Below, piece after piece: positions 15,070-24,351 of a DNA stretch of 64,000 nt. Positions within the stretch are counted from its first letter, which is position 1. Every line of letters begins with the position of its first letter. This DNA is from Bacteroidaceae bacterium (GTDB lineage: Bacteria > Bacteroidota > Bacteroidia > Bacteroidales > Bacteroidaceae): assembly GCA_017548165.1 (NCBI GenBank), contig JAFYMW010000032.1, positions 1 to 64,000 of the forward strand, read 5' to 3'. Position numbers and translations under genes: made by a program. Under the pieces are notes generated by a model. It saw only the letters and a program-made list of their open reading frames with translations, did not search any database and had not been told where the DNA came from.

Positions 15070-18000
15070 TTACTCTTCCATCTTTTTTCTTGGCATGAGC
15101 CAACGGAAGAGGTCAGGGATGTGATTGAAGTCTTTTTTGAACTGAATGCCAATACCTTGCGAGTTTATGGATGACTGGACAAAGTATCGGTCGTTGGCCT
15201 GATTGTAGGCCTTGATAGATATGGTTCCATTTTTGGTCAGCAGATACTCTACGGAAACGTCGCTGATGAAACTGCGTTGGGTGTAGTACTTTTCGCGGTA
15301 ACCGAAGTTGCCGTATACCAGAAGGCGGTTATTGAGGAGTTTGCCACTGAGTTGTCCCTCGACATCCATGTTGCGCCAACCATCATCGCTGGTTTTCAAA
15401 CTTGTGCCAAAATTCCAGTTGCTCTTGTTTCCTACTGCATTGGAGATAAATTGGTTGATTTGTTGTGATAGGGTAGAGCTAACTAAAGAGTTTATGGCAG
15501 CAGTACTCTGGGAATCGTCTTGCGCGTCAAAATTAAAGAAGCGTCCAAGACCAAGTAGGTAGATGGTTTGTATGTTTCGCTCTTCTTCGGTGCTGACAAT
15601 AGAACGAACCATCTGTTGTTCGTCTTCTGTGGCATCGGGCAGATCGAAGTCGAAGGTGATGGCGGGCTGTTCTGGATGTCCTGTTAAGTCCATGATACAG
15701 TCTACTCGTGTCTTGGAGAATCCAAGGGATGATGTGGTGAGGTCGTCTAAAGAAACTCCGTGTACGGTGTAGATGGCTTTCATGTTGAGGTCGGCTTTCA
15801 TGGGATCTCCTCCAAAGACTATAGTGCCATCGGGTTGGAATTTGAAATCGCGACGTATAATGTCCTGAATGCTGAGTTTGTAACTTCCGTCCTGAACACG
15901 ATAGGTTCCATAGATGTTGAATCGGCCCTTGTCATGGTATTTGGCCATGATTTTGCCATTTCCTTGTAATTCTATCATGTCGCCCGACTTGGAGTCCATG
16001 AGCAAACGCATCTTGACAGAGGGGGGTATCTGTAGATTGAAGTTGAGGAAGAGGTCTGACGATGGCTCCATGTCGTCGTCATCGTCTGCTTGGTTGGTGT
16101 TTTCTTCCTTTGCTGATGATGGATTGCCTTGTGTGGATAGATTCTGCTTTTGATTTTTACGGGCATTACCATCGTTGAATGTTATGAAACCAGCCTCGGT
16201 GATGTTTTCGGGGGTGCTAACGTTGTAGGTGAAGACGGTTCCTGCCTCTGGGGTGGCATTGATGTCTACGGTGAGGCGTCCTGGGAGACCTTTTATAGAA
16301 ATATCTCCTGAGGCATAGGCGGTGGCATAGAAGGAGTCTTCGCCAAAGTCGGTGAAATTATAGCCAAGTAAATTATTGGCCTTAACATCGAATTGGAATG
16401 TGAGGTCTTTGAAATGCTGGTGGTTGAGCTTGCCTTTTAGCAATGCATTGTGTGCAAGGAGTTGTTTGTTGCTGGTGACTTTTGCTTTTTTATTTTGTGG
16501 TTTAGCCACGAAGTCTTCGTCCATGAGTAGTGCGTTGATAACTATTTCTCCGGGACGTAGGTGTACGCTATCATTTTCTAAGCGATAGGATGTTCCCAGC
16601 ATTGGTAGCTTGCAATATGCATTGTCGATGAGCATGTCTCCCTCGAGGTCAATGGCTTTGAATGGGCCATAGATACGGCAATAGCCAGTTCCTCTACCTT
16701 GGAAGTCCTCAAATATGCTTTTGGTGAAGAAGTTGAGGAATGCAAGGTTGAAGCGTTTGGTATTAATACGGAGGTCGAGACCATCACCTCTGGATTTGTC
16801 TTCGATATTGAAACCGCCATGGATGTTGGTGCTGTGGTTGTTTGCCTCGTCGTTAATAGAGGCATCCAGTTTGAGCATATGTGGTGTTTCTCCCCAATTG
16901 GCTTTGGCTGTTAGCTTGCCCATAGGGGCTTGGTTGAAGTTGAAGTTTTCTACAGTAATATCTGCTGTGGCATATGGTTGGGAGAGGAGTTTGGTGGCGT
17001 GGACGTTGCCCGATGCATCGCCTTCAAATTCGACGGAGTGAAAATTGACAAGGTCGAGTATATACTTGACATCTATGTTCTCAAGAGCTACGTTTAAAGT
17101 ATCCTCTTTGTTGGTGGATATCTGTCCGTTTATTTCAATGTTTCGATTATTGTGGTCGCTTACCTTGAACCCCTTGATGGTAATTTTCTTGTTCTTTAGT
17201 GCGAGGCTCGTGGGGTAGATGCGCCAGGGTACGTCGGAGATAGTAAGGTCTGAAGGTGCTATCCAGGCTGTGATGTGTGGGTCGTCGCTATGTGTGTTTA
17301 TGAAATTTGCGGTGATATCCAACTCTCCTTTTGAACGCGGTTGGCGTTGGTTGTCAATGCTGGTAATGAGGCGAAGCCTGTTGTCTCCGGCATTGGCTTT
17401 GAGGGACAATGTTGTGAATCCTTTCTTCTGGCGGCGTTCGGTGGTGAAAAGAGAAGTTAATAAATTGTTGCTGCTATGGATGCTTAGATTGCTGTTGCGA
17501 AGGTACTCCTTGTTATATTGTAGATAGGGTATATGTGCCGACAATTTTAGGGAGTCGCTACCATAGATGTTGCCTGTTATGGTTGCTTCCTCTGGTATGG
17601 TGATGTTCTTAAGGATTATGTGTCGCAGGAATGTTGTGTCCTGAATGCTAATAGAGAAATTAAGGTTGTCGGCAACTTTGAGAGGTTTCTTGCTGATGAT
17701 GTTGGGTAGTTCTTTGTGTAAATGGTTCTGTATAGTTGCGAGCAATGTGGTGAATTTATAATCACCGATAGCAGAGGCATTTATGAAATTGGACTTAATG
17801 TAAAGATTTCGGCTGTCTGGTTCGGTGCTGGTGTTTATGTCCAGATTGTATGGACCTACAAGAATGGCGGTTGTGTCTGCCGATTTTAGTGCTGCATCGT
17901 TGATGCTTATGTTGCCTGTTATATCGTCCAGGCATGTGCCACGCACGTCTATGTTGGATGTGATGGAGAGTGATTTTTCGGGATATCTGTTGCCCAATCC

Positions 18001-19584
18001 CAATCTCTCTGTCAGCATGTTGTCGATGTCTATGTTTGCTACGATGTGGTTGGTGTAGTTCTTTTGCCACTTGATTTCTGCTTTCGCGCTACCTATAATA
18101 TCGTCTATGTGGGCGGTTGCGGAAACCTTGTCCTTGGTAACGCTTGCATTGATATGCGCATCGGTGTACTCGTTGCCGTTGATATGGGCGTGTGGCAAAA
18201 GAGTGTTTATTTCCATTTGTGGCAGGTTGTGCTTGTTGTGTAGCACTCCATGGGCCTTGGTGTTGAATGCAATATTTCCGATGGTGTGTTGACCATTGTC
18301 GGAAAGTATTTTGTCGACATCGATGCCTGTTGTGGAAACGCTAAGTTTGAAATCGTTGTTATTTGCCAACTCTGCGTTCATGCTGATATTGCCACAATGG
18401 TTTGTGATGGATATATCACAGGTTTGCTTTTGTCTTGAAATTTCAATCCTGCCCTTGATATTGACGGTGTCAAGTCGTGTGATTAATGGAGATATCTCGC
18501 GTTGCTTGCCTTCGAGTTCCTGAGTGATGTATAATTGCAGTTTTTTGTTGGCTTGCAATTTGTCTATGGCAGCAGAAAAATATGGCTCACCAGTGATGTC
18601 TGTTATGTGCATCCTTGATGCGAGAGAGAGTGAACCATTGTTGTCAACTTTGAATTGTTTGATATTTACGTTGCCATCTCTGCCATCTGCTTCGGCTTTA
18701 ATGGAGATGGGGGAGTGTGCGGCGCTAAGCTTGGGTACGAGTGTTTTGAAGTCGGATGGAACAATGTTTAAGGAAAGGTGTGAATTCCATTCGGTGTTGT
18801 TGACGAGGTTTTTGAAGTTTTTTTTGTTGATGGAGTCTGGCCATGCCGCTTCAAAACTTGGGAGCGATATGGTGCTATGTGGTAGCTTTATTGCCATGTC
18901 ATGCAGGTATCCTCCATAGCTTCCGTAGGCAGTTTCCAGTGATATGTTTTCTATGCAGAATCCGCTCTTTTCAATGAAAGAAAGTCGTTTGATGGCAACA
19001 TTTAGCGAATCGGATGTGAGTGTTCTTAAATGTGCCGTCAGTGCAATGTTGTTAAGTTGCAGATGTGCAGGGTCTAAGGTTCCTTCTGGTTTGTGTGGCA
19101 TCCATTGCTGATTCCAATTGATGCTTACCCTTCGAAGAACGACGCTGCCGATGTGTAGGTTGATGGGGGAACTGGTGGTGTCGTTGCTACTGAAGGTGTC
19201 TATCAAAAATTGAAAGTTGGGACTCTCCTCGGGAGTTTGCTGGTAAAGGTTGATGCTGGTGCCGAAGAGCTGTGCGTTGGCAATGCTGACGCGGCCTTCT
19301 AACAGAGGCAGCAAGTCTATTTTTGCTGCTAAACGGGAGGCATTGACGATGGTACTGTCTTGCTTGTCTTTAAGTTCTATACCATCGATGATGATGCGGT
19401 TGCCCAGTCCGATCCTAATCTTGTCTATCTTTATGTCCCAGTCCCATGTTTCCTTGAGAACAGAGGATACGATTGAGCCAACTTTCTCCTGGATAAAAGG
19501 CATATACATTGCTATCTGTAGACTCAAAAAGAGTCCACAGATTATACCTATAATCCATTGTATTGAACGTTTGAGTAATCTCAT
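15070..19584 (-). CDS. tamB: TamB-like translocation/assembly module protein
   Basis: This very large protein (1504 residues) has an N-terminal signal anchor (SIQWIIGIICGLFLSLQIAM), then long repetitive beta-strand sequence of the AsmA/TamB type with DUF490 at the C-terminal 350 residues (GNGKIMAKYHDKGRFNIYGT, LLGLGRFF, DVSVEYLLTKNGT). A low-complexity QADDDDDMEPSSD segment lies near residue 1155. TamB forms a hydrophobic groove across the periplasm for lipid transport and outer-membrane protein assembly. It is divergent from nqrA across a 114-base gap with promoters on both strands. Confidence 0.88.
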   Translation of the reverse strand: MRLLKRSIQWIIGIICGLFLSLQIAMYMPFIQEKVGSIVSSVLKETWDWDIKIDKIRIGLGNRIIIDGIELKDKQDSTIVNASRLAAKIDLLPLLEGRVSIANAQLFGTSINLYQQTPEESPNFQFLIDTFSSNDTTSSPINLHIGSVVLRRVSINWNQQWMPHKPEGTLDPAHLQLNNIALTAHLRTLTSDSLNVAIKRLSFIEKSGFCIENISLETAYGSYGGYLHDMAIKLPHSTISLPSFEAAWPDSINKKNFKNLVNNTEWNSHLSLNIVPSDFKTLVPKLSAAHSPISIKAEADGRDGNVNIKQFKVDNNGSLSLASRMHITDITGEPYFSAAIDKLQANKKLQLYITQELEGKQREISPLITRLDTVNIKGRIEISRQKQTCDISITNHCGNISMNAELANNNDFKLSVSTTGIDVDKILSDNGQHTIGNIAFNTKAHGVLHNKHNLPQMEINTLLPHAHINGNEYTDAHINASVTKDKVSATAHIDDIIGSAKAEIKWQKNYTNHIVANIDIDNMLTERLGLGNRYPEKSLSITSNIDVRGTCLDDITGNISINDAALKSADTTAILVGPYNLDINTSTEPDSRNLYIKSNFINASAIGDYKFTTLLATIQNHLHKELPNIISKKPLKVADNLNFSISIQDTTFLRHIILKNITIPEEATITGNIYGSDSLKLSAHIPYLQYNKEYLRNSNLSIHSSNNLLTSLFTTERRQKKGFTTLSLKANAGDNRLRLITSIDNQRQPRSKGELDITANFINTHSDDPHITAWIAPSDLTISDVPWRIYPTSLALKNKKITIKGFKVSDHNNRNIEINGQISTNKEDTLNVALENIDVKYILDLVNFHSVEFEGDASGNVHATKLLSQPYATADITVENFNFNQAPMGKLTAKANWGETPHMLKLDASINDEANNHSTNIHGGFNIEDKSRGDGLDLRINTKRFNLAFLNFFTKSIFEDFQGRGTGYCRIYGPFKAIDLEGDMLIDNAYCKLPMLGTSYRLENDSVHLRPGEIVINALLMDEDFVAKPQNKKAKVTSNKQLLAHNALLKGKLNHQHFKDLTFQFDVKANNLLGYNFTDFGEDSFYATAYASGDISIKGLPGRLTVDINATPEAGTVFTYNVSTPENITEAGFITFNDGNARKNQKQNLSTQGNPSSAKEENTNQADDDDDMEPSSDLFLNFNLQIPPSVKMRLLMDSKSGDMIELQGNGKIMAKYHDKGRFNIYGTYRVQDGSYKLSIQDIIRRDFKFQPDGTIVFGGDPMKADLNMKAIYTVHGVSLDDLTTSSLGFSKTRVDCIMDLTGHPEQPAITFDFDLPDATEDEQQMVRSIVSTEEERNIQTIYLLGLGRFFNFDAQDDSQSTAAINSLVSSTLSQQINQFISNAVGNKSNWNFGTSLKTSDDGWRNMDVEGQLSGKLLNNRLLVYGNFGYREKYYTQRSFISDVSVEYLLTKNGTISIKAYNQANDRYFVQSSINSQGIGIQFKKDFNHIPDLFRWLMPRKKMEE

Positions 19585-19600
19585 GCTTTAAATTCTTTCA

Positions 19601-19608
19601 CAAAAGTA
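19601..19608 (-). promoter_or_regulatory. -7 element of the tamB-like gene
   Basis: Minus-strand TACTTTTG, 17 bases before ATG 19584; no clear -33 element. Confidence 0.45.
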
Positions 19609-19652
19609 TGCATTTTTTTTCTTATTTAAATACATTAGTCAATAAAAATGCG

Positions 19653-19660
19653 TACCTTTG
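19653..19660 (+). promoter_or_regulatory. -7 element of the nqr operon
   Basis: TACCTTTG, 38 bases before the nqrA ATG and on the opposite strand to the tamB promoter; no well-placed TTTG upstream. Confidence 0.5.
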
Positions 19661-19698
19661 TGCGAGATTGTATTAACATTTTATTTTATTAACAGTAT

Positions 19699-21024
19699 AT
19701 GGCAAAAGTAATCAAATTGCGTAAGGGCCTGGACATCAACCTGAAGGGAAAGGCTGCCAAGGAGACTGCTTCTGTGGAATGTCCTGGCGAGTATGCACTC
19801 TGCCCAGAGGATTTTGCAGGACTCAAGCCCAAGGTGGTTGTCAAGGAAGGTGATGCCGTAAAGGCCGGCGATGCCTTGTTCGTGGACAAGTTGCATCCAG
19901 AGGTATGTTTTGTCAGCCCTGTCAGCGGTGTTGTATCGCAGGTAGAGCGTGGTGACCGTCGCAAGTTGCTGAGTGTTCGCGTCAAGTGCGACATGAAGTT
20001 TGAGAGCAAGGTCTTCAAGACTGATGATGTGAAGGCTCTGCTTCTCGAGAGCGGTATCTTCGGCATGATCCGTCAGCGTCCCTACGACACAGTGGCTAAT
20101 CCTGATGAGACTCCCAAGGCTATCCATGTGAGTGCTTTCAACAGCATGCCTTTGGCACAGGATTTTGAGTATGTGCTGAACGGTCAGGAGGCTGAGTTCC
20201 AGGCAGGCTTGTCGGCATTGTCAAAGATTGCACCTGTCAATCTGGGTGTGAGCAGCAAGCAGAGTGCCAAGGCTCTGACCGAGGCAAAGGACTGCACTGT
20301 CTATGTCTTCGACGGTCCTGCTCCTGCTGGTAACGTTGGTGTCCAGATCAATCACATCGACCCCATCAACAAGGGTGAGGTGGTATGGACACTGGGTGCA
20401 GAGGAGGTTATCATGCTCGGTCGCATCCTGAAGACCGGCAAGGTGGACTATTCCCGTACCATCGCACTGGCAGGTAGCGAGGTGAAGGCTCCCAAGTACT
20501 ACAAGGTCAAGGTGGGCCAGAAGTTGTCCACTCTTCTCGCCGGTCAGGTGGCAGAGGGCGACGTACGTGTCATCAACGGCAACCCCATGACAGGTGTGAA
20601 GACCTGCAAGGACGGTTTCCTTGCTGCTCATGCCACAGAGGTTACCGCTATCCCCGAGGGTGCCGAAGCCGACGAGATGCTGGGTTGGATCATGCCCCGC
20701 TTCTCTCAGTTCAGTACACACCGCAGCTATTTCAGCTGGCTCTTCGGCAGCAAGAAGGAGTATGTGCTTGACTCTCGTGTGAAGGGTGGTGAGCGCCACA
20801 TGATCATGAGCGGCGAGTACGACAAGGTATTCCCCATGGACATCTATGCCGGATATCTCATCAAGGCCATCATCACTGGCGACATCGACCGTCAGGAGGC
20901 ATTGGGTATCTACGAGGTTGCTCCCGAGGACTTTGCCATTGCCGAGTTTGTATGCAGCTCTAAGTTGGAACTTCAGCGCATCGTTCGCGAGGGATTGGAT
21001 ATCCTGAAGAAGGAGAATGCTTAA
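19699..21024 (+). CDS. nqrA: Na+-translocating NADH:quinone reductase subunit A
   Basis: The 441-residue protein has the RnfC-like barrel-sandwich N-terminus (IKLRKGLDINLKGKA, HPEVCFVSPVSGVVSQVERG) and the NqrA core including ALAGSEVKAPKYYKVK and GDVRVINGNPMTG. It is a cytoplasmic-side subunit without a TM helix and contributes to quinone reduction. It is the first gene of nqrABCDEF, whose members are 3-22 bases apart. Codon use is strongly biased toward highly expressed codons across the operon. Confidence 0.96.
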   Translation: MAKVIKLRKGLDINLKGKAAKETASVECPGEYALCPEDFAGLKPKVVVKEGDAVKAGDALFVDKLHPEVCFVSPVSGVVSQVERGDRRKLLSVRVKCDMKFESKVFKTDDVKALLLESGIFGMIRQRPYDTVANPDETPKAIHVSAFNSMPLAQDFEYVLNGQEAEFQAGLSALSKIAPVNLGVSSKQSAKALTEAKDCTVYVFDGPAPAGNVGVQINHIDPINKGEVVWTLGAEEVIMLGRILKTGKVDYSRTIALAGSEVKAPKYYKVKVGQKLSTLLAGQVAEGDVRVINGNPMTGVKTCKDGFLAAHATEVTAIPEGAEADEMLGWIMPRFSQFSTHRSYFSWLFGSKKEYVLDSRVKGGERHMIMSGEYDKVFPMDIYAGYLIKAIITGDIDRQEALGIYEVAPEDFAIAEFVCSSKLELQRIVREGLDILKKENA

Positions 21025-21042
21025 TTACATTAATAGAAAAAT

Positions 21043-22209
21043 ATGAAAGCGATTAAAAAACTTTTTGATAATATGCGTCCCCATGTCCAGGAGGGCGGAA
21101 AGTTCCATGCTTTCCACTCGCTGTATGACGGACTCGAAACATTTGCTTTCGTTCCCAATACAACTGGCCGTAAGGGTGGTGTAAACATCCACGACGCAAT
21201 CGACAGCAAGCGCATCATGAGCTTTGTGGTGCTGGCTTTGCTCCCCGCTTTGTTCTTCGGTATGTACAATGTGGGTTATCAGAACGCACTGGCTGCCGGT
21301 GGCGACATGACCGACCACGTTGGCATGTTCCTCTTTGGCTTGGCTGCCGTTCTTCCCAAGATTATTGTAAGCTACATCGTTGGTCTTGGCATTGAGTTCG
21401 TGGTGGCTCAGTGGAAGAAGGAGGAGATTCAGGAAGGTTTCCTTGTATCAGGTATCATCATTCCCATGATTATCCCAGTAAACACTCCCCTCTGGATTCT
21501 GGCTCTGGCCGTGGCGTTCAGCGTAATCTTCGCAAAGGAGATTTTCGGCGGTACCGGTATGAACATCTTCAACCCCGCACTGATTACCCGTGCATTCCTC
21601 TTCTTCAGCTATCCCAGTGCAATGACTGGCGACGATAGCGTTTGGGTGGCACAGAACACAATCTTCGGTCTGGGTTACGATGTGCCCGAGGCATTCTCTG
21701 CAGCAACTCCTCTTGGCGATGCAGCCGTAGGCAATGCTGTACCTTGCGAGACCATCTGCAATGCCATCACAGGTCTGATTCCCGGTTCTATCGGTGAGAC
21801 CAGCGTTATCGCCATTGCCCTTGGTGCTCTGCTTCTGCTCTTCACTGGCATTGCCAGTTGGAAGACCATGCTGAGCGTATTCGTAGGTGGCGGTCTCATG
21901 GGCTGGCTCCTGGAGGGCGTAGGCGGCAACCAGCTGGAGTGGTGGCACCACTTCGTACTGGGCGGTTTTGCCTTCGGTGCCGTGTTCATGGCCACTGACC
22001 CCGTTACCAGCGCCCGTACCGAGTGTGGCAAGTACATCTATGGCTTCCTCATTGGTGTTGTAGCCGTTATGGTACGTGTGCTCAACCCCGGTTATCCCGA
22101 GGGCATGATGCTCGCTATCTTGTTGATGAACCTGTTCGCTCCGCTGATTGACTATGTATTCGTACAGAAGAACATCAGCAAGCGTGCAAAACGTGCAATT
22201 AAAAAATAA
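21043..22209 (+). CDS. nqrB: Na+-NQR subunit B
   Basis: The 388-residue membrane protein has about nine to ten TM helices. The covalent FMN site expected in an SGAT motif corresponds to FSAATPL with Thr222, so Gly is replaced by Ala. The MNIFNPALITRAFLFFSYP and MATDPVTSARTECGKYIYG segments are family signatures. It carries FMN and riboflavin and forms the Na+ path. It starts 18 bases after nqrA. Confidence 0.96.
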   Translation: MKAIKKLFDNMRPHVQEGGKFHAFHSLYDGLETFAFVPNTTGRKGGVNIHDAIDSKRIMSFVVLALLPALFFGMYNVGYQNALAAGGDMTDHVGMFLFGLAAVLPKIIVSYIVGLGIEFVVAQWKKEEIQEGFLVSGIIIPMIIPVNTPLWILALAVAFSVIFAKEIFGGTGMNIFNPALITRAFLFFSYPSAMTGDDSVWVAQNTIFGLGYDVPEAFSAATPLGDAAVGNAVPCETICNAITGLIPGSIGETSVIAIALGALLLLFTGIASWKTMLSVFVGGGLMGWLLEGVGGNQLEWWHHFVLGGFAFGAVFMATDPVTSARTECGKYIYGFLIGVVAVMVRVLNPGYPEGMMLAILLMNLFAPLIDYVFVQKNISKRAKRAIKK

Positions 22210-22218
22210 ATAAGGTAT

Positions 22219-23046
22219 ATGGCTACAAAGAAATTCAAATGTGAGTTGTGTGGTTATATCCACGAAGGTGACAAGGCTCCTGCTTCTTGCCCCAAGTGCG
22301 GTGCAGGTGCTGATGCATTCACAGAGATAGTTGAGGCAGGTGCCGAGGCTCCTGCAAAGAAGAAGGGTCTGGACACTGGCAGCAATGTATATACCATCGT
22401 ATATGCTTCTGTTATGGTTATCATCGTTGCATTCCTGCTGGCATTCGTGTCAAGCGTACTGAAGCCCGCTCAGGAGGCAAACGTAGAGAACGATACCAAG
22501 GGTCAGATTCTCACTTCATTGAACATCGACATCAAGGCCGATGGCTTCAATGTTGCAAAGGAGTTCGAGAATGTTAAGGATATGCTTTGGAACGGTACCG
22601 AACTTGTTCCCTACGATGGCAAGTTCCTTTCTGCCTATGGTTCAGCAATCAAGGCTGGCGAACTTCATGTGTTTGTTGCAGAGGTTGGCGGTGAGACAAA
22701 GTACGTGCTGCCCGTAACCGGTCGTGGTCTTTGGGGTGGCCTTTGGGGCTATATCGCTCTCAATGCCGACAAGAAGACCGTATTCGGCACATACTTCTAT
22801 CACACTTCAGAGACAGCAGGTTTGGGTGCACGCATCGGCGAGCGCTGGTTCCAGGAGCAGTTCAATGGCAAACCTCTCTTTGCCGGCGACGACACCCAGA
22901 ACATTGCACTCTCTGTAGTAAAGGCTGGTGCTTCAAAGGCAGAGACCGAGGTAGATGGTGTTACCGGTGCTACCCTTACCAGCGATGGCGTTTCTGCCAT
23001 GGTTAAGGACGGTCTTACCGCTTATATCAGTTTTATCAATAACTAA
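22219..23046 (+). CDS. nqrC: Na+-NQR subunit C with an N-terminal rubredoxin-like domain
   Basis: The 275-residue protein is NqrC from about residue 53 on: TM helix IVYASVMVIIVAFLLAF and periplasmic FMN-binding domain with the flavinylation motif VTGATLTS (Thr252). Before this lies an extra domain of about 50 residues with Cys8-X2-Cys11 and Cys24-X2-Cys27 in KCELCGYIHEGDKAPASCPK, as in the rubredoxin part of rubrerythrins, which would bind one Fe or Zn on the cytoplasmic side. The ATG lies 9 bases after the nqrB stop and no alternative start gives a domain-free protein with good spacing. Whether the centre takes part in electron transfer is unknown. Confidence 0.95.
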   Translation: MATKKFKCELCGYIHEGDKAPASCPKCGAGADAFTEIVEAGAEAPAKKKGLDTGSNVYTIVYASVMVIIVAFLLAFVSSVLKPAQEANVENDTKGQILTSLNIDIKADGFNVAKEFENVKDMLWNGTELVPYDGKFLSAYGSAIKAGELHVFVAEVGGETKYVLPVTGRGLWGGLWGYIALNADKKTVFGTYFYHTSETAGLGARIGERWFQEQFNGKPLFAGDDTQNIALSVVKAGASKAETEVDGVTGATLTSDGVSAMVKDGLTAYISFINN

Positions 23047-23063
23047 TCAAAAGAGAACGCAAT

Positions 23064-23699
23064 ATGAGTAAATTGTTTTCCGAGGAGAACCGCGCTGCGT
23101 TCTCCAAGCCGCTGAACCTTGACAATCCTGTTGTTATTCAGGTGTTGGGTATCTGTTCGGCTTTGGCAGTGACATCACAGCTCAAGCCTGCCATCGTAAT
23201 GGGTTTGAGCGTAACAGTGATTACCGCATTTGCCAATGTGATTATTTCATTGCTCCGCAAGACAATCCCCAACCGTATCCGTATCATCGTTCAGTTGGTG
23301 GTTGTGGCTGCATTGGTTACCATCGTTAGCGAGGTGCTCAAGGCATTTGTCTACGATGTCAGCGTGCAGTTGAGCGTTTATGTAGGTCTTATCATCACCA
23401 ACTGTATCCTCATGGGTCGTCTGGAGGCCTTTGCCATGCAGAACTCTCCCTGGCCCTCATTGCTCGACGGTATCGGCAACGGTCTTGGCTATGCATGGGT
23501 ACTTGTTGTCGTAGGTTTCGTTCGCGAACTCTTCGGCTTCGGCACTCTGCTCGGTTTCCAGGTTATCCCCCAGAGCTGGTATGTTGAGAACGGCGGTTGG
23601 TATATGAACAACGGTATGATGGTCATGCCTGCCATGTCTCTGATTATCGTTGGATGTGTAATCTGGGCTCACCGCTCATTAAACAAGGAGGAGAAGTAA
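23064..23699 (+). CDS. nqrD: Na+-NQR subunit D
   Basis: The 211-residue six-helix membrane protein of the RnfE/NqrD family has LGICSALAVTSQLKPAIVMG near the N-terminus and ILMGRLEAFAMQNSPWPSLLDGIG. Together with NqrE it binds the intramembrane iron centre between inverted-topology subunits. It lies between nqrC (17 bases) and nqrE (3 bases). Confidence 0.96.
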   Translation: MSKLFSEENRAAFSKPLNLDNPVVIQVLGICSALAVTSQLKPAIVMGLSVTVITAFANVIISLLRKTIPNRIRIIVQLVVVAALVTIVSEVLKAFVYDVSVQLSVYVGLIITNCILMGRLEAFAMQNSPWPSLLDGIGNGLGYAWVLVVVGFVRELFGFGTLLGFQVIPQSWYVENGGWYMNNGMMVMPAMSLIIVGCVIWAHRSLNKEEK

Positions 23700-23702
23700 T
23701 AT

Positions 23703-24329
23703 ATGGAACACATGATTAGTCTTTTTGTCCGCAGCATCTTTGTGGACAACATGATATTTGCTTTCTTCCTGGGTATGTGCTCTTATTTGGCAGTATCCAA
23801 GAATGTAAAGACTGCATTGGGTCTTGGTGTAGCAGTAACCTTCGTGTTGCTTGTTACTGTACCCGTTGACTATCTGTTGCAGACCAAGGTTCTCGGTCCC
23901 GACTGTCTGGTTGAGGGCGTAGACTTGAGTTTCCTTGCATTCATCCTCTTCATTGCCGTTATCGCAGGTATCGTGCAGTTGGTAGAGATGGTTGTAGAGC
24001 GCTTCAGTCCTTCGCTGTATGCCTCTCTGGGTATCTTCCTGCCTCTGATTGCCGTTAACTGTGCCATCATGGGTGCCAGCCTGTTCATGCAGCAGCGCAT
24101 CGGCATGGAGCCCAACAATCCCCAGTACATCGGTTCTGTTGCCGACGCTCTGGTTTATGCCTTGGGTAGCGGTATCGGTTGGCTGTTGGCCATCGTTGGT
24201 CTTGCAGCTATCCGCGAGAAGATGGCTTATGCCGACGTTCCCAAGCCCCTGCAGGGTCTCGGCATCACCTTCATCACCGTAGGTCTGATGGCATTGGCAT
24301 TTATGTGCTTCAGTGGTTTGAATATCTAA
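23703..24329 (+). CDS. nqrE: Na+-NQR subunit E
   Basis: The 208-residue six-helix membrane protein homologous to NqrD/RnfA has [21 protein letters not shown] with one conserved Cys and [13 protein letters not shown] with the second. These two Cys and the pair in NqrD are thought to hold the membrane Fe centre. Confidence 0.96.
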   Translation: MEHMISLFVRSIFVDNMIFAFFLGMCSYLAVSKNVKTALGLGVAVTFVLLVTVPVDYLLQTKVLGPDCLVEGVDLSFLAFILFIAVIAGIVQLVEMVVERFSPSLYASLGIFLPLIAVNCAIMGASLFMQQRIGMEPNNPQYIGSVADALVYALGSGIGWLLAIVGLAAIREKMAYADVPKPLQGLGITFITVGLMALAFMCFSGLNI

Positions 24330-24351
24330 TACAATAGGAGGATTTAGACAA

